NCBI RefSeq assembly: GCF_000224145.3
Contig: NC_020177.2
Location: 4,076,965 to 4,140,964, forward strand
Direction: 5' to 3'
Length of the DNA: 64,000 nt
Origin: Ciona intestinalis
Taxonomy: Eukaryota > Chordata > Ascidiacea > Phlebobranchia > Cionidae
Numbering within the stretch: position 1 is the first letter of the stretch; each line of letters begins with the position of its first letter. The translations under genes were made by a program, and so were the position numbers. Below, piece by piece: positions 45,532 through 57,800 of this stretch. Below the pieces are notes generated by a model that was given only the letters and a program-made list of their open reading frames with translations, was not told the origin of the DNA and searched no databases.

Positions 45532-48500
45532 TCACTCCTGAAAACTGCGTTTGATCGCCACGCCAGGAAACATCGTTCGCAGACGGTTCACGACGTCCAC
45601 AGTGAAAGAAAAACAGAAGGAAAGATCAAGAAATTGAAGATCTTTGCACTGGTGGAGGAGCAACTCTACAGCGGCAACTGACACTTGTCGCGTACCCAAA
45701 ATATCAAGTTGTCTAAAGAGAAGAAAAATATTGAATCAATTTGTTAGGTTTATGAATAAAAGACAGGGAAGCACGAATAATATGATTAACTGTTGAATTT
45801 GTTTAACCTTTCCCAAGGTGAGGTTTCGGCCAAATTCATTAATAAGCGTCACCTCATATATTACCTTGCCAATTTGTTTGCACGCATGGGAACTACATTG
45901 CCCCCATACATACATACTGGAGATTTTTAAAGTTTTTTAAACACGCGGCAACGATGGTGCCACAGTGCCATAGCATAAGATATAATTTGACATCAGCGTT
46001 TTCCAAAACATATTTTATTTATAAACTATTTTAAACCATTTTTAGATTTCACAAAAGGGAATTTGTAGATGATATAAACTGTATATGATCAACAAACTTT
46101 ATATTATGTACCTTAATTTGATGCAATACTCAGCTAACATTCTTATCTCTGCATCAGCCACAGTACGATTCGCAGTAAGAAACAACTTCTTAAGATTAGG
46201 GCAACATCTTGCAAGGTATGTGAAACAACCAGTGGAGCTCTGAAGAGTTCCACACCTAAAAGTTGCAATAATTTAATAACATTTGATTTTGAACTTAATA
46301 TTTTAGTGATGCCGCCAAAAAGCTTAAAGAGCACTGAATTTAAACCAACCAATCAGAAGTGAGAAGACCACACTCAACCTACCATCCAAAGTCAAGTTCT
46401 TCCAAGAATTGACAATTTTTCGCCAACTCATTCAAACCGCGACTTGTTAAACTACGAGCTCGCCATGCATCGATTATTCGCATCTGTTTACAATGGGCAG
46501 CTATCTCACAGAACACCCTAGAATTGTGACCGAAAAGACAAAATAAAATTGATTTATTTACATTGTGGTTAACTACTGATCAATTTAAATATGTAATACA
46601 ACAATTTTATATGAATATTAAATAATAACATAATCTCACAGAAGACCTTGTATATTATAGTAAACTAATGATCAAATAAATATTTATTTTAGGAAACAAC
46701 TTTACATACATTAATAATCTTCTCACCCTGGTATTCTATGTTATTCTGTCGAATTAAGTACTTAGGCTACTTTAATATTCAGGTAACTAACTGAAAATCT
46801 CACAAGGCTTTAAAATATAAGAAATTCATAAGAATGGGGGGCAATGTAATGTTAAAACGGCATGTTGACTTATCACAGGCCAAAAAAAGTTAGGTCAAAA
46901 TATACCAGGTTTTAAATACGTGATGCTACCTTGGAATACCACAACCTAAAGTGAAGGTTTGGTCCAATAAGCTTAAACCTGATGACATTGGTTTTTCAAC
47001 ATGTGGGTTATGAACGCTACAAACCTATCATAATCCGTTATCTGTTGACAGCTGCCCAGGTTTAAGCTTTGAAGATTATTGTTGGAGTGTAGAACACATA
47101 TGATGCCCGCATCATCAACCTGGTATTGAAAGTTATGGTGTATTATTAAACCGCATGCTCGTCGAGATATAACATTAGCGTCTTTTAATACACCAGGCAC
47201 AAATAGTTATTTATTCACCTCGCTTAGTTATTTATGCTTACTGTTGAGTTAAAAGATAGGTGTCTTCGTTCACCAGTGTTTTAGCTCAAAATAAGCAAGT
47301 ACATTCATAAATTTTAACCTAATTCTCCAATAACTGATTATATTGGCATTGTAAACTTTACAACCACCTTTATGACATCATAAACTGACCTTTGTTCTGT
47401 ATAAATTCAGTGTTTCCAGTTGTTTTAATTTGTGTAACACTCGAAGACCTTCGGAGCTTGGTTTATCACAAGATTCAATATTAAGGTGATTTAAACCTGG
47501 CAACACTGCTGTCATTGTAGTAAGAACCTCGTCAGTGATGCACGGAGAAGAGCCAACATCTAGGTAGGAGAGAGAGGACAAGTTACATGACCTAAAGAAC
47601 CAGTTAAAATGGTCGGGAGAAATGATATCTCCACCACCAACCCAACGCATGTTGAGGGTCTGAACCGTGCAGCCATTTTGACAACGGTTCACGATGCCTT
47701 TGAGTGTGTTCTCATTAACCATGTGCCAGTAGGTGTGAAGATTAAGGCAGGTGAGTTGTGAGGGGTCGTAGCTATGGTCGTGGAAGACGGAGCAGACTTG
47801 AGCAGCTCGACAAATGTCCGGAAACGGGAGGTAGCTAAAGATCTTGCTCGTCAGCTCAGCAGGGAGGAGACTAAACATTCCTCCAGGATGAGAGAATTGG
47901 ATTGGCTCTTCCTCTTCTGAACATGAAGCATCTGCCTCGGTGAAATGATACTTAGTTTGTTTTGTGTTTCTTGTTATAAAATTATTAGTGTTTTTACACC
48001 GATATCCTAAACACTAAGAATAAATGAGCCTCAAGCTTTAACAGAATGAAGGGAGAACTAGAGAAAGTATTAGGTTAAGATTAAATATGGTGAAACTGAA
48101 GCCGATTCTATATAGGTAAATGAATACATATGTATTTTATTTTAATGCAAAAGTATTTAATACAATGCAAAAATTTAAAGGAATGTTAAAATTAGTGTCC
48201 CTTATAAGTTACCACTTTCTGATGGAGGTTCAGGATCAACATTGGAGGAAAGTGAATAATCAATCTTTGATTCGGAGAAAATAAGATCCTCGGAGCTAAA
48301 GGATGGAGTCATCGTGGATGTTGATGGTTGAGTGATCCTCATGTTACTTAACGAGCCACTAGGGGGATCAACGGCAGATGAGCCGCTGAACTCAAGCGTG
48401 CCTGTAATAGATACAAATGTATGTTTCCAATACAAGGAAATATACGCAGAATTATGTTCTTAAAAATGCTATTTATTTGGGATGAGCATTTTAAAATAAT

Positions 48501-50643
48501 AAATTAGCTTGAAATTCACTGTTGCAGCCTGGCAAACGGCCTGAAAAAACTTAGGTTCGGTAGGTTAGGTTCATTAGGCGTCCTGATAGGGGGTGGGACC
48601 TGACTGCGGGAGTTTACTTATACAGTTGGCTTGGCTAGGTTCATAAGGTGACACTAGATCGTTTGGTCATCTAGGGTGTGGGACCTGAATAGTTCGGAGT
48701 CTGTCAAAGTTGCAATACTTAACATATGTAAAACGTAAATAGACTTAAGCTTAATTTGGAAGGATGCAAAGCCAATACATCATAGCAACATACAATAGAT
48801 AAGTCCTGACATGACAACCTGTGAGTTCAACTGCATCCAACTCAGCGTAATAATCAAGATGAGAATGGCAGAACTCGAGTCTTATAATCCTGCTCCGATG
48901 TTTAATCTCTCGGAGGATGGGAGCGAACATCCGAGCTTCATTAGGAAGGTTGGACTGTGGATGCGGGTTGTCCCATAGAACCTCCCAATGCGTGAAACCA
49001 TTGGTTAAAGGAAGAGGAATTGCTTTCCCTTGTATGTCCGGATCCGTACCCACGTTGTTGTTTTTATCACTGGGGAAATGAAATGAAGTATTGTGTGATA
49101 TCATAAGTTCATAGGTGCTTAACGTATACAGGGCATGTCCTGGAATTTATTATGATACCGTATGCAAATAATCACATAGTCTACATTCCAATATATATAA
49201 AATATATATATTTTTTCTAGGTGTACACTGTACATAGTCTACAATATAGTCTACACTCCAAAATATGTAAATAATCCAGGTACACATAGACGGACATAGT
49301 AACTTAACAGGTTCGTTGGTAACAATGCACTAAAAGTAATAACATCGGAATATGCGTCCATGCACGATGTAAGTCTTCTCAGCTACTGTTTGTGGTATTG
49401 TATGGTTATATCTTGTTGCAATTAAATGACTTTAGATTTTATGGTGACTATATAATAGTAATTATACAGTATTTATATATAGAGGGAAAGATTTGGCTTT
49501 AACAACAAGTATATTTGATATCAAACTGCTGCTTACTATAATAACAACAACATATGTGAGTATGTGACACAGTGATGTACGTGTGGCACATTACATCATT
49601 CAGGAAATGTGCACTGACACAATATACATACATTACAAACACACGTCACTATGATGTCATAACCACAGCAGTCAGCAACCCATAATATAATAATACTGCA
49701 CTTTTGACTTTGATTATCTGTACTGAAAAATTACATAAATTTGAAAATATAAATTGTCTCCAAAAAATAACTCAAAAAGAATTCCTTCTTTATACATTGT
49801 ACAGCTATATTTTTTAGTTTTATTGGGAATTTTTACACTGTACAGGAAATATTTTGGTTTTATTGGGAATAACTTTTTACATTCCGTAACTTGAATTTTA
49901 AATAGGAATAAAATAGTTTACTAAGACGTGCATATTTTAATATCCTGTATGTAAACCAACCTTTTAGCTGTTTGTTTTGGAAATCGTTGACATAATGCTA
50001 ATATTCTGACCAAGGATCCTGGGTTGTAGGTTTCATATATTGCTATGGACCATGGGTAGACAGCTTGGTCAAATACAACATCAATGTAATCCTGACTTGT
50101 GAATGGGAAAGCTCTGTAGTATAAGCACAAGTTAATAAAGGGTGTGAGAAAATTTTACGGGAAAATGAAAGCTGCATAATAGTGGTATTGCAAAAATATG
50201 TAGTATGGAAACAACTCTTAAGTAATCAATGCTATATCTTGTTGTGAGTAATAATTGTTCAGACATACATAAAAACATCAATTCTAAATAAGACTGAAAA
50301 AAAACATAGAAACACTTAATTATTGGCTGTCAAATTGAGAAATGATACATATGAGAACTGCATAAATGCCACTGACCACCATAAGCATAGCCAATTTTAC
50401 AACTAACCTCGGCCTATGATCTTTCTTAAAACTTGGCGAGCTACATTTCTCCCACCAAGGCCCATAAGTTCTCATAACAGCGGCTTGTGTGAAGTCACCA
50501 TACTTAGGGAAGATCTGAGGTTCTCCCATTATGTTGCTGACTGAGTAGGAAAAGCTACGCCGATTTTCCCCGCCATATTGGGAACTGTAGTCGATAATTC
50601 CGACAGCGTATTGTTTGATATATTTCGGACCGTGTTGCTTCAT
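45532..50643 (-). CDS. FBXL4: FBXL4, F-box and leucine-rich-repeat protein
   Basis: Substrate receptor of an SCF-type ubiquitin ligase on mitochondria; in mammals it restrains BNIP3/NIX mitophagy. Nine exons: 50408-50643, 49961-50113, 48819-49069, 48213-48401, 47390-47931, 47025-47119, 46383-46517, 46112-46255, 45532-45712; 641 residues (human 621). In order: an N-terminal discoidin-like region ([66 protein letters not shown]), a Ser/Thr/Pro-rich linker, an F-box near residues 294-335 ([20 protein letters not shown]), then LRRs ([72 protein letters not shown]). It ends [12 protein letters not shown], like human FPKVFIKKSFTQ. A four-codon upstream frame (ATGAACATAGTTTGA) overlaps the leader. 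The linker exon (48213-48401) is the least conserved. Confidence 0.95.
48545..48700. repeat. Degenerate two-copy repeat in an FBXL4 intron
   Basis: Two blocks of roughly 80 bases share GGTTCAT-AGG and GGGTG-GGGACCTGA words. Function unknown. Confidence 0.45.
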
Positions 50644-51851
50644 TTTCAAACTATGTTCATTGTTTTTTCTACTATTATCCCCAGAGAGCTAAATTCCCTG
50701 ACTAGGTGCCAAAAACTGTAAAAACATTCAGTAATATAAAAGAAATAGGTTAATAAGACTAATTGATAAAATCTGACAATTATTTAAAAAAACAATCATA
50801 CCATAACATAAAAATAGGTTGAAGCTGTATTCAAAAATGACATAAACGCCAGTAAGACACAACTACTTTAAACCATGAACGACCTGCGTGAAATTTACAA
50901 CACTATAAAGAGGTTGCACAACACTGACAATGCGTTTGCAGTTTATGCAATGCACACAAAGGTGTTACGTATTTTTAAATACCTTCATAAGATGAGTCAA
51001 CAAACACTACGGCTTACTTAAAGTTTTAGTCGCCCACTTGGTAAAAAAACGTCATTACTTACGTAGCTAAGACACATCCTACGATTTGTTGATGGAATCA
51101 GCTGATCGACGTCAACATATGACGTCATCGCACGGTCTGGTGCCCATCAGCTACTATTTTAACTGGAGCGGGGAGTTTTTTACATAGAATAAATGCAAGT
51201 ATATTTAAATGACGAAACCACTTAAGAATTCGCGTATTAAACCGTATACCGTTTTTAATTGCACGGACCCTTAAAATACAGACACAACTCAAAAAATCTT
51301 CAAAGAAAACGAAATAATGGTGCAAATATGACACTAAAATCTATAGGCACAAATGGGCAACATCTGATCTTTTGTCAGCAGAGATTGTCACATAATGAAT
51401 TGGTGACGTACCACAACAAAGTTTAAAAATGGCACTGAAGGTTATTAGAAAGATGATACAATTTTAAAACTGACTTAAATAATGCATTGATAACATACAG
51501 CAAAATCTAACAAGCAAAAAAAAAATGAAATTGTAAATTGAAGGCGATAATTAACAGCATAATTTAGGAAGCAGAAAACAATTTCTTTTTTTCAATAACA
51601 TTTACAACAAAGAACAAAAACATAAAAACTTTGCATAACTATATCTGGCATCACATAAAACCTTCTGCTCTGCTCATAATTGCAGTGAAGATGAAAGCTA
51701 GACTCAAAACAAAATTATAGTTTTAGTAAAATCTTCAGTAAAAACGGTCAAAATTAACAAAAATTGCAAATAAAACTCTTTGCAACAAGACTGCAAAAAA
51801 CTACAAGTACATTAAAATCTGCAAATAAAACATTATAAAAATGGAAATAAA
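50644..51851. other. Space between FBXL4 and the aminopeptidase gene
   Basis: 5' flank of FBXL4 and 3' flank of the aminopeptidase gene, both on the minus strand. One TGACGTCA near 51119. No gene seen. Confidence 0.5.
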
Positions 51852-54800
51852 TTAGGGTCTTCTGCTTCTGGATTGGTCTTTCAACCAAAGCTTCACTTCC
51901 GGCAATCTTGTTTTAGCCCAGTATGCGTTAACTGCGGAATTCTCCAAATTTCGAAGCACAGATTTCATTTCACCGATTCCCTTGGAAATGAAAAAACTTC
52001 TGGCTGCTTCCACTTCTCCATGGTCCGTGATTAAATCTAACAAGAAGTGAAAGCAATTTAAATAAAGTATTTAGAATGTGGTATTTTTACTATTTTCAAC
52101 TACCGAAGAAACTTGTTGCTGCCCAATTTAAATTTGCCTTTTCAGACGTTTGGCTAAAATTCAGTAGGTTTTGACTACTTACTGAGATGTACCGCACCAT
52201 TTGAGCTTAATGGTGAGCTAGCTATAGTGTTGTACACAACATATCAATGTATATACAACATATGAACTAAGACCTAGAAAAACACAATTAAAATTACACC
52301 ACAGTACTTACCTAAACACAGTTTAATAATTGACCGCATAGCGAAACCAGATATGGAGATTTTTTCAACAATTTGCTCCCAATGTTGCTTCACGAACCTC
52401 CAAGTTATTGTTCCACCAACTAAGTTTGTTGTCAATCCAGAAACAAGCGTTTGGGCATCCTGGGTGCAAAGTGTTAAACAGCTAGAGTTAGTTATTGTAT
52501 ATGGCAGGGGTCTTACAAATAGGCACACCCAGTGACCCGGTGTTTAGGCCTGAGTTGTCTAATTAGTAATTACCCCAAGTTACATTATAAACCATAATAT
52601 ACAGAGTTTTCATGTTCACCATCTAGTTATAACATGGGTGTTTTCCATATATTATACAGAACCTTACATCTCATGGTCACTGTTAAGTTATAACATGTTA
52701 CAAGAGTGTCTTCTTATACACCAGATAAACAGGTAGTCTACACCTCATGCTCACTGCCAAGCTGAATATACATACTTGAGAACGAATAGTTTCCCCTTTA
52801 AGAAACTCAGATTGTAGAAACAATATTTTGTCAAGTCGAGTTGTTTGTGCCATGCCTAGCAAAATCTTCTGTTTTAAGTTTGGATCAGTTGAGTTAATAA
52901 AGGTTTCCCACAAGTGTTGCCAGTCTTCAAGTGTTCCGTGTAAGGATGCTGCAGAAATATTACATAATGGAATCACTGGGAAACCATTCACAAACCTAAG
53001 TTACGGAATATGTTTGATACAATACAGTTACACTCAAGGTCATAGGCGATACAGTGAACTGCATTAATTAATGTGCCGATTGTAACACACTTTGGTTCTG
53101 CTTCTTTGTAAGACATCTAACAGCATTGTAAAAGCTGTTGTAGATTCAAAACTGTGGTGCTAAAACATAGGATATTCCCACGTTTTAAAAATCCGGTTGA
53201 CATCACCCCAAACCCAAGCATTACACCTAGGTATGCATAATCTACCTGCTTCAAATACAATAGGAACATCATCTGGAGGAATTGCTTTCTCTTCTTCTTT
53301 CCATTGTTTAAAACGAAGCAAAGCTTCATCAATGCAGGGCTTGTGTTTTACACTGCGACAGAAATTTAAAAACTAACATAGAAATCAAATGAAGGATTCC
53401 CAAGCTTGAATTTCTATTCACAACTTTGAATAAAAAAGTTTAAACTTTGACAGAACAAGAAAAAAAATTATTTTCATAAAAAAATGTTTTTCTTAAATTA
53501 TTAACTATTTTGAATTATAAGCGATTAGAAATGTCATAAAACGTTACCTGCACATCACACTAGTGATGGTAGTTTGAAGTTTCATTTGGTTACGGTTGAA
53601 TGAGCTTCGATTCTTCCATGACAATTCGTCATAAAGATTTTCAAACAAAGTTTTTGTGAAACTCGACAGCTGGTTATGAGCCTCTTCATCAAGTTGAACC
53701 CTGAAAGTAAACTAAAATTTAATCTGTTTCAAGCATAAATATAAGTTTACTCAAATAACTTTTTTTCAGCTGCTACTATGCATGGTATTTATTGCACTGT
53801 GAAAGGTTAATTGTAACCAATATATTGTTTACAATGCTGCAAGAGTTCGGCACAGTGGCAAACTGGTTGGTCCGCCTGCCTCTAGCCCACAGCTTTTGGA
53901 ATTGAGCCTCGATGCTGCTACGATTGTATTAGGCGTATGTGTCCTTGTGGAAGACACTTAAAAGCAATTGCTCTAACCCACTGAACCCTACAGGTTTTCT
54001 AAATTGTCAGCTACACCAAACAAGAACTACTTCAGAGTAAAACCCCAACTTACTTGAGTATATGGCTAATATACCGTAACCCACTAACAGCGGTCACGAT
54101 AGGAGCGTACATCTTTTCTTGTGATATAAATCCAAGCAAACGGAAAACTTCGTTATAATTAAGTTTTCCCACCCTTGCTGCCTCGAATGCATCTGATATC
54201 AGCCCAGAACGGTCGCTTACAGAGAAAGCGTTTGGATTGGCGTTCAAAGCGTTAATTAATTGTGACCACATTGCTGCATCATAATTGACCTGTCAATACA
54301 GATTGGTATTGCATAATGAAGCTTGTACAAATTAATTATAAAAAGTGACGGAAAAATAAGGTTTTTGGTATAAAATATATTGGAGGATGAAACAGCAAAT
54401 GTTTTACAAAATTGTTTGTTATAGACTAAAAATAAATAATAATATCCTGATAGTGTTGGCATATTTATACACATTTTATACACAAACACGAAAAAAGAGT
54501 TAGATACATAGGACCAAATAGGCACTGCTTTTTTTGCAATTACATGAAATAGCAATGATTAGGGCTGTTGAAAAATGAAGTAATTTATTGGGGAATTATG
54601 AAGTAACATATTGGGTGCCTTTTGGTGTTTCTTTTCAATTGGAATATGGAATATACCTGTTTAACAAATGCTACCAAGTCATAATGTACCTGGTAATATC
54701 CTGTTTGGTTGTGGTTTAATTTTACCCACTGCACAGATTGTGGTAGCGTGAACACCGCATGCTCAGCGTCGAGCAGGACCTTCGTCGGGTGCATGGGGTC

Positions 54801-57800
54801 AACATCCGTGACGTAAGATAGAGGAATATGCCACACGGAGGAGCTAGATACTTGAGCGTCGGAAGTTGGGTAGAGAAATCTTGATTGCGACACAGACAAC
54901 TATAAAGGGAATATTTAAAGTATTAGGCTTTTTACTTTACTACAGTAACTGCACAACAACAACGAACACTTAAAATGAAACTGTTACTCCCACACAAACT
55001 AAGGACAAGGGTAAAATTGTTACTTAATGTTCTATTCCATCTTCATAAACAAAAAAAACCTTTCTTTTCTGCCCTCATTACAATGTACAAAAAGTTTTTA
55101 GAAAAAGCAGGAATAAATATTTTAGAACTTTGTTCAGTGATTGGTTAAACCTTGTTTCCATTCAAATTTACATCAACCAATGGGAAGCCAGGAAGTGTGG
55201 TCCATGTTTTCATCATCGCCTGGAATAGAAATCATACATTTTGCAACGAGAAACTTGCAGTGAAGAACAAACATAAAATAGCAACAAATGGTCATTAAAC
55301 ATTTGAAAAATCGACACAAAATGATTCTACTGTAGTTGATGTCCTATTGCGAGGTACGCTACAAAGTGATTTTTTTCACAGTCGTTCTTTTACCCAAATA
55401 CATAAATACATACTTTAAATTTGTTAGAAAATAGTTGACATGAATGCAGAAGAACATAAACTTTATAATTCTAACCTGAATATCAATATCTGGGTGACTT
55501 TTCCTTGCTGCTATTGAAACTTTTTGGATCAGGTAAGAGTTTTCTGCATTGTCGAACTTATATGTGTTCAAGTATGTGTTCACGCCTTGAAAGAAAACTT
55601 TTCCAAGCAGATCAGCAAGCATGTAGATGATACAAGCCCCTGTAGGTGGGGGTTATAGGTTAAGTTGTAAGTGTACAGTGGTGTTGTGTATAAGTCTTAT
55701 ATATAAATAAATAAAAGCTATTCCTCATCACGTGGTGTAGCAACGGCAGTTGTTATAACATGACTACACAAGTGTTCTGTTTTATACACCTTATGTATGA
55801 AACAAAACACTTTGAATAAAACAATTCTAACTGACTGGTTGTAATTCACTGCAGAATATTTCAGTAGGTCTGACTACCCTACAACCTCATGTTCAGCGTC
55901 AGTGTGTTTGGAGTTAGCTTGGTATGTATGGTGTGGTGGGTAAGTGGTTGACGTAAGTTTAACTGTCTAGACATTGAGGGTATAATGGAATGGGTTAATA
56001 GCTAAGTGTATGATAGTAGTGGGTATTGATAAATTAATATTTCTTAGCTAAGTCACCTTTGCTGTAACTTATATTGTCGAAAATTTCGTTGATTTCCTTT
56101 GAGTTTGTCACATTCACTGTGATGGGGTGAGTGAAATTTGATGAGTCAGTGGAAAACGCTCGCATAGCATGACGTAGCGGGAATTCAGACATGATCGACC
56201 ACTGAGGTTCAACAGCATTAACTCCAGCAAACTCCATATAACTTGCAAAACCTGGAGATTTATTGAGGTATGAGGTTGTGCATAGGAAAGAAGGTGAAAT
56301 AATGTTCCACACACCACTTCCCTATACATATACCATGTTCCGTAATAAGGACACAAAACAGCAAAATGGTGCATTGGAAAAACAATCAAGCCTAACCCGT
56401 TTCTATACATTTATGAACCAGCACAAGAAAACACAGATTTACCACTAATCTTGTAAATCATTTTATGTCTTTCAAGTTTATCATGACTACANNNNNNNNN
56501 NNNNNNNNNNNNNNNNNNNNNNNNNNNNNNNNNNNNNNNNNNNNNNNNNNNNNNNNNNNNNNNNNNNNNNNNNNNNNNNNNNNNNNNNNNNNNNNNNNNN
56601 NNNNNNNNNNNNNNNNACTTTGAATAAAACAATTCTAACTGACTGGTTGTAATTCACTGCAGAATATTTCAGTAGGTCTGACTACCCTACAACCTCATGT
56701 TCAGCGTCAGTGTGTTTGGAGTTAGCTTGGTATGTATGGTGTGGTGGGTAAGTGGGTTGATGTAAGTTTAACTGTCTAGACATTGAGGGTATAATGGAAT
56801 GGGTTAATAGCTAAGTGTATGATAGTAGTGGGTATTGATAAATTAATATTTCTTAGCTAAGACACCTTTGCTGTAACTTATATTGTCGAAAATTTCGTTG
56901 ATTTCCTTTGAGTTTGTCACATTCACTGTGATGGGGTGAGTGAAATTTGATGAGTCAGTGGAAAACGCTCGCATAGCATGACGTAGCGGGAATTCAGACA
57001 TGATTGACCACTGAGGTTCAACAGCATTAACTCCAGCAAACTCCATATAACTTGCAAAACCTGGAGATTTATTGAGGTATGAGGTTGTGCATAGGAAAGA
57101 AGGTGAAATAATGTTCCACACACCACTTCCCTATACCATTATACATATACCATGTTCCGTAATAAGGACACAAAACAGCAAAATGGTGCATTGGAAAAAC
57201 AATCAAGCCTAACCCGTTTCTATACATTTATGAACCAGCACAAGAAAACACAGATTTACCACTAATCTTGTAAATCATTTTATGGTCTTTCAAGTTTATC
57301 ATGACTACACAGTACAATCATGACTACACAGTATATAATCACTATGTATGCATGATATCACACTCTGTACCATATGGGTAAGGTCTTATAGCAAGCTATA
57401 GGTAATCACGCCAGGGAATCTGGATTTAGGCCAGGGCTGGCACATTATTTCCATATTCACCCTAACTGTATAGTGACATCACAGAAACAAATTATGACAT
57501 CACAAACCTTCATTAAGCCACAGATCATTCCACCATTCCATGGTGACCAAGTTTCCAAACCATTGATGTGACAACTCATGAGCGATAACGGTGGCCACCC
57601 ATTGTTTATCTTTAACAGATGAGGTCATGGGGTCGTACAGTAATGCTGTTTCCCTGTACGTCACCAAACCCCAGTTTTCCATGGCTCCTGGAAAGCAAGT
57701 AATGTTAAAATGAATGAATTTTGCTAATTTTTTAATGAATAAATGTAACCTATTTATCCTCACATGGAGTTTTTCTAAATGGCTGACAATTTAGAGTTTT

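Noticed and set aside
46925-46980. Apparent extra FBXL4 exon with AG and GT borders
   Set aside because: It would break the alignment with the LRR pattern. Joining 47025-47119 directly to 46383-46517 keeps phase and gives a good FBXL4 match.
53110-53245. Possible additional aminopeptidase exon between 53246-53352 and 52776-52948
   Set aside because: The two flanking exons join in phase and align to the family without it.
56057-57060. Mutually exclusive exon pair in the aminopeptidase gene
   Set aside because: The two exons encode the same residues, and the copies extend through flanking intron up to an N gap, so unmerged alleles are the simpler account.
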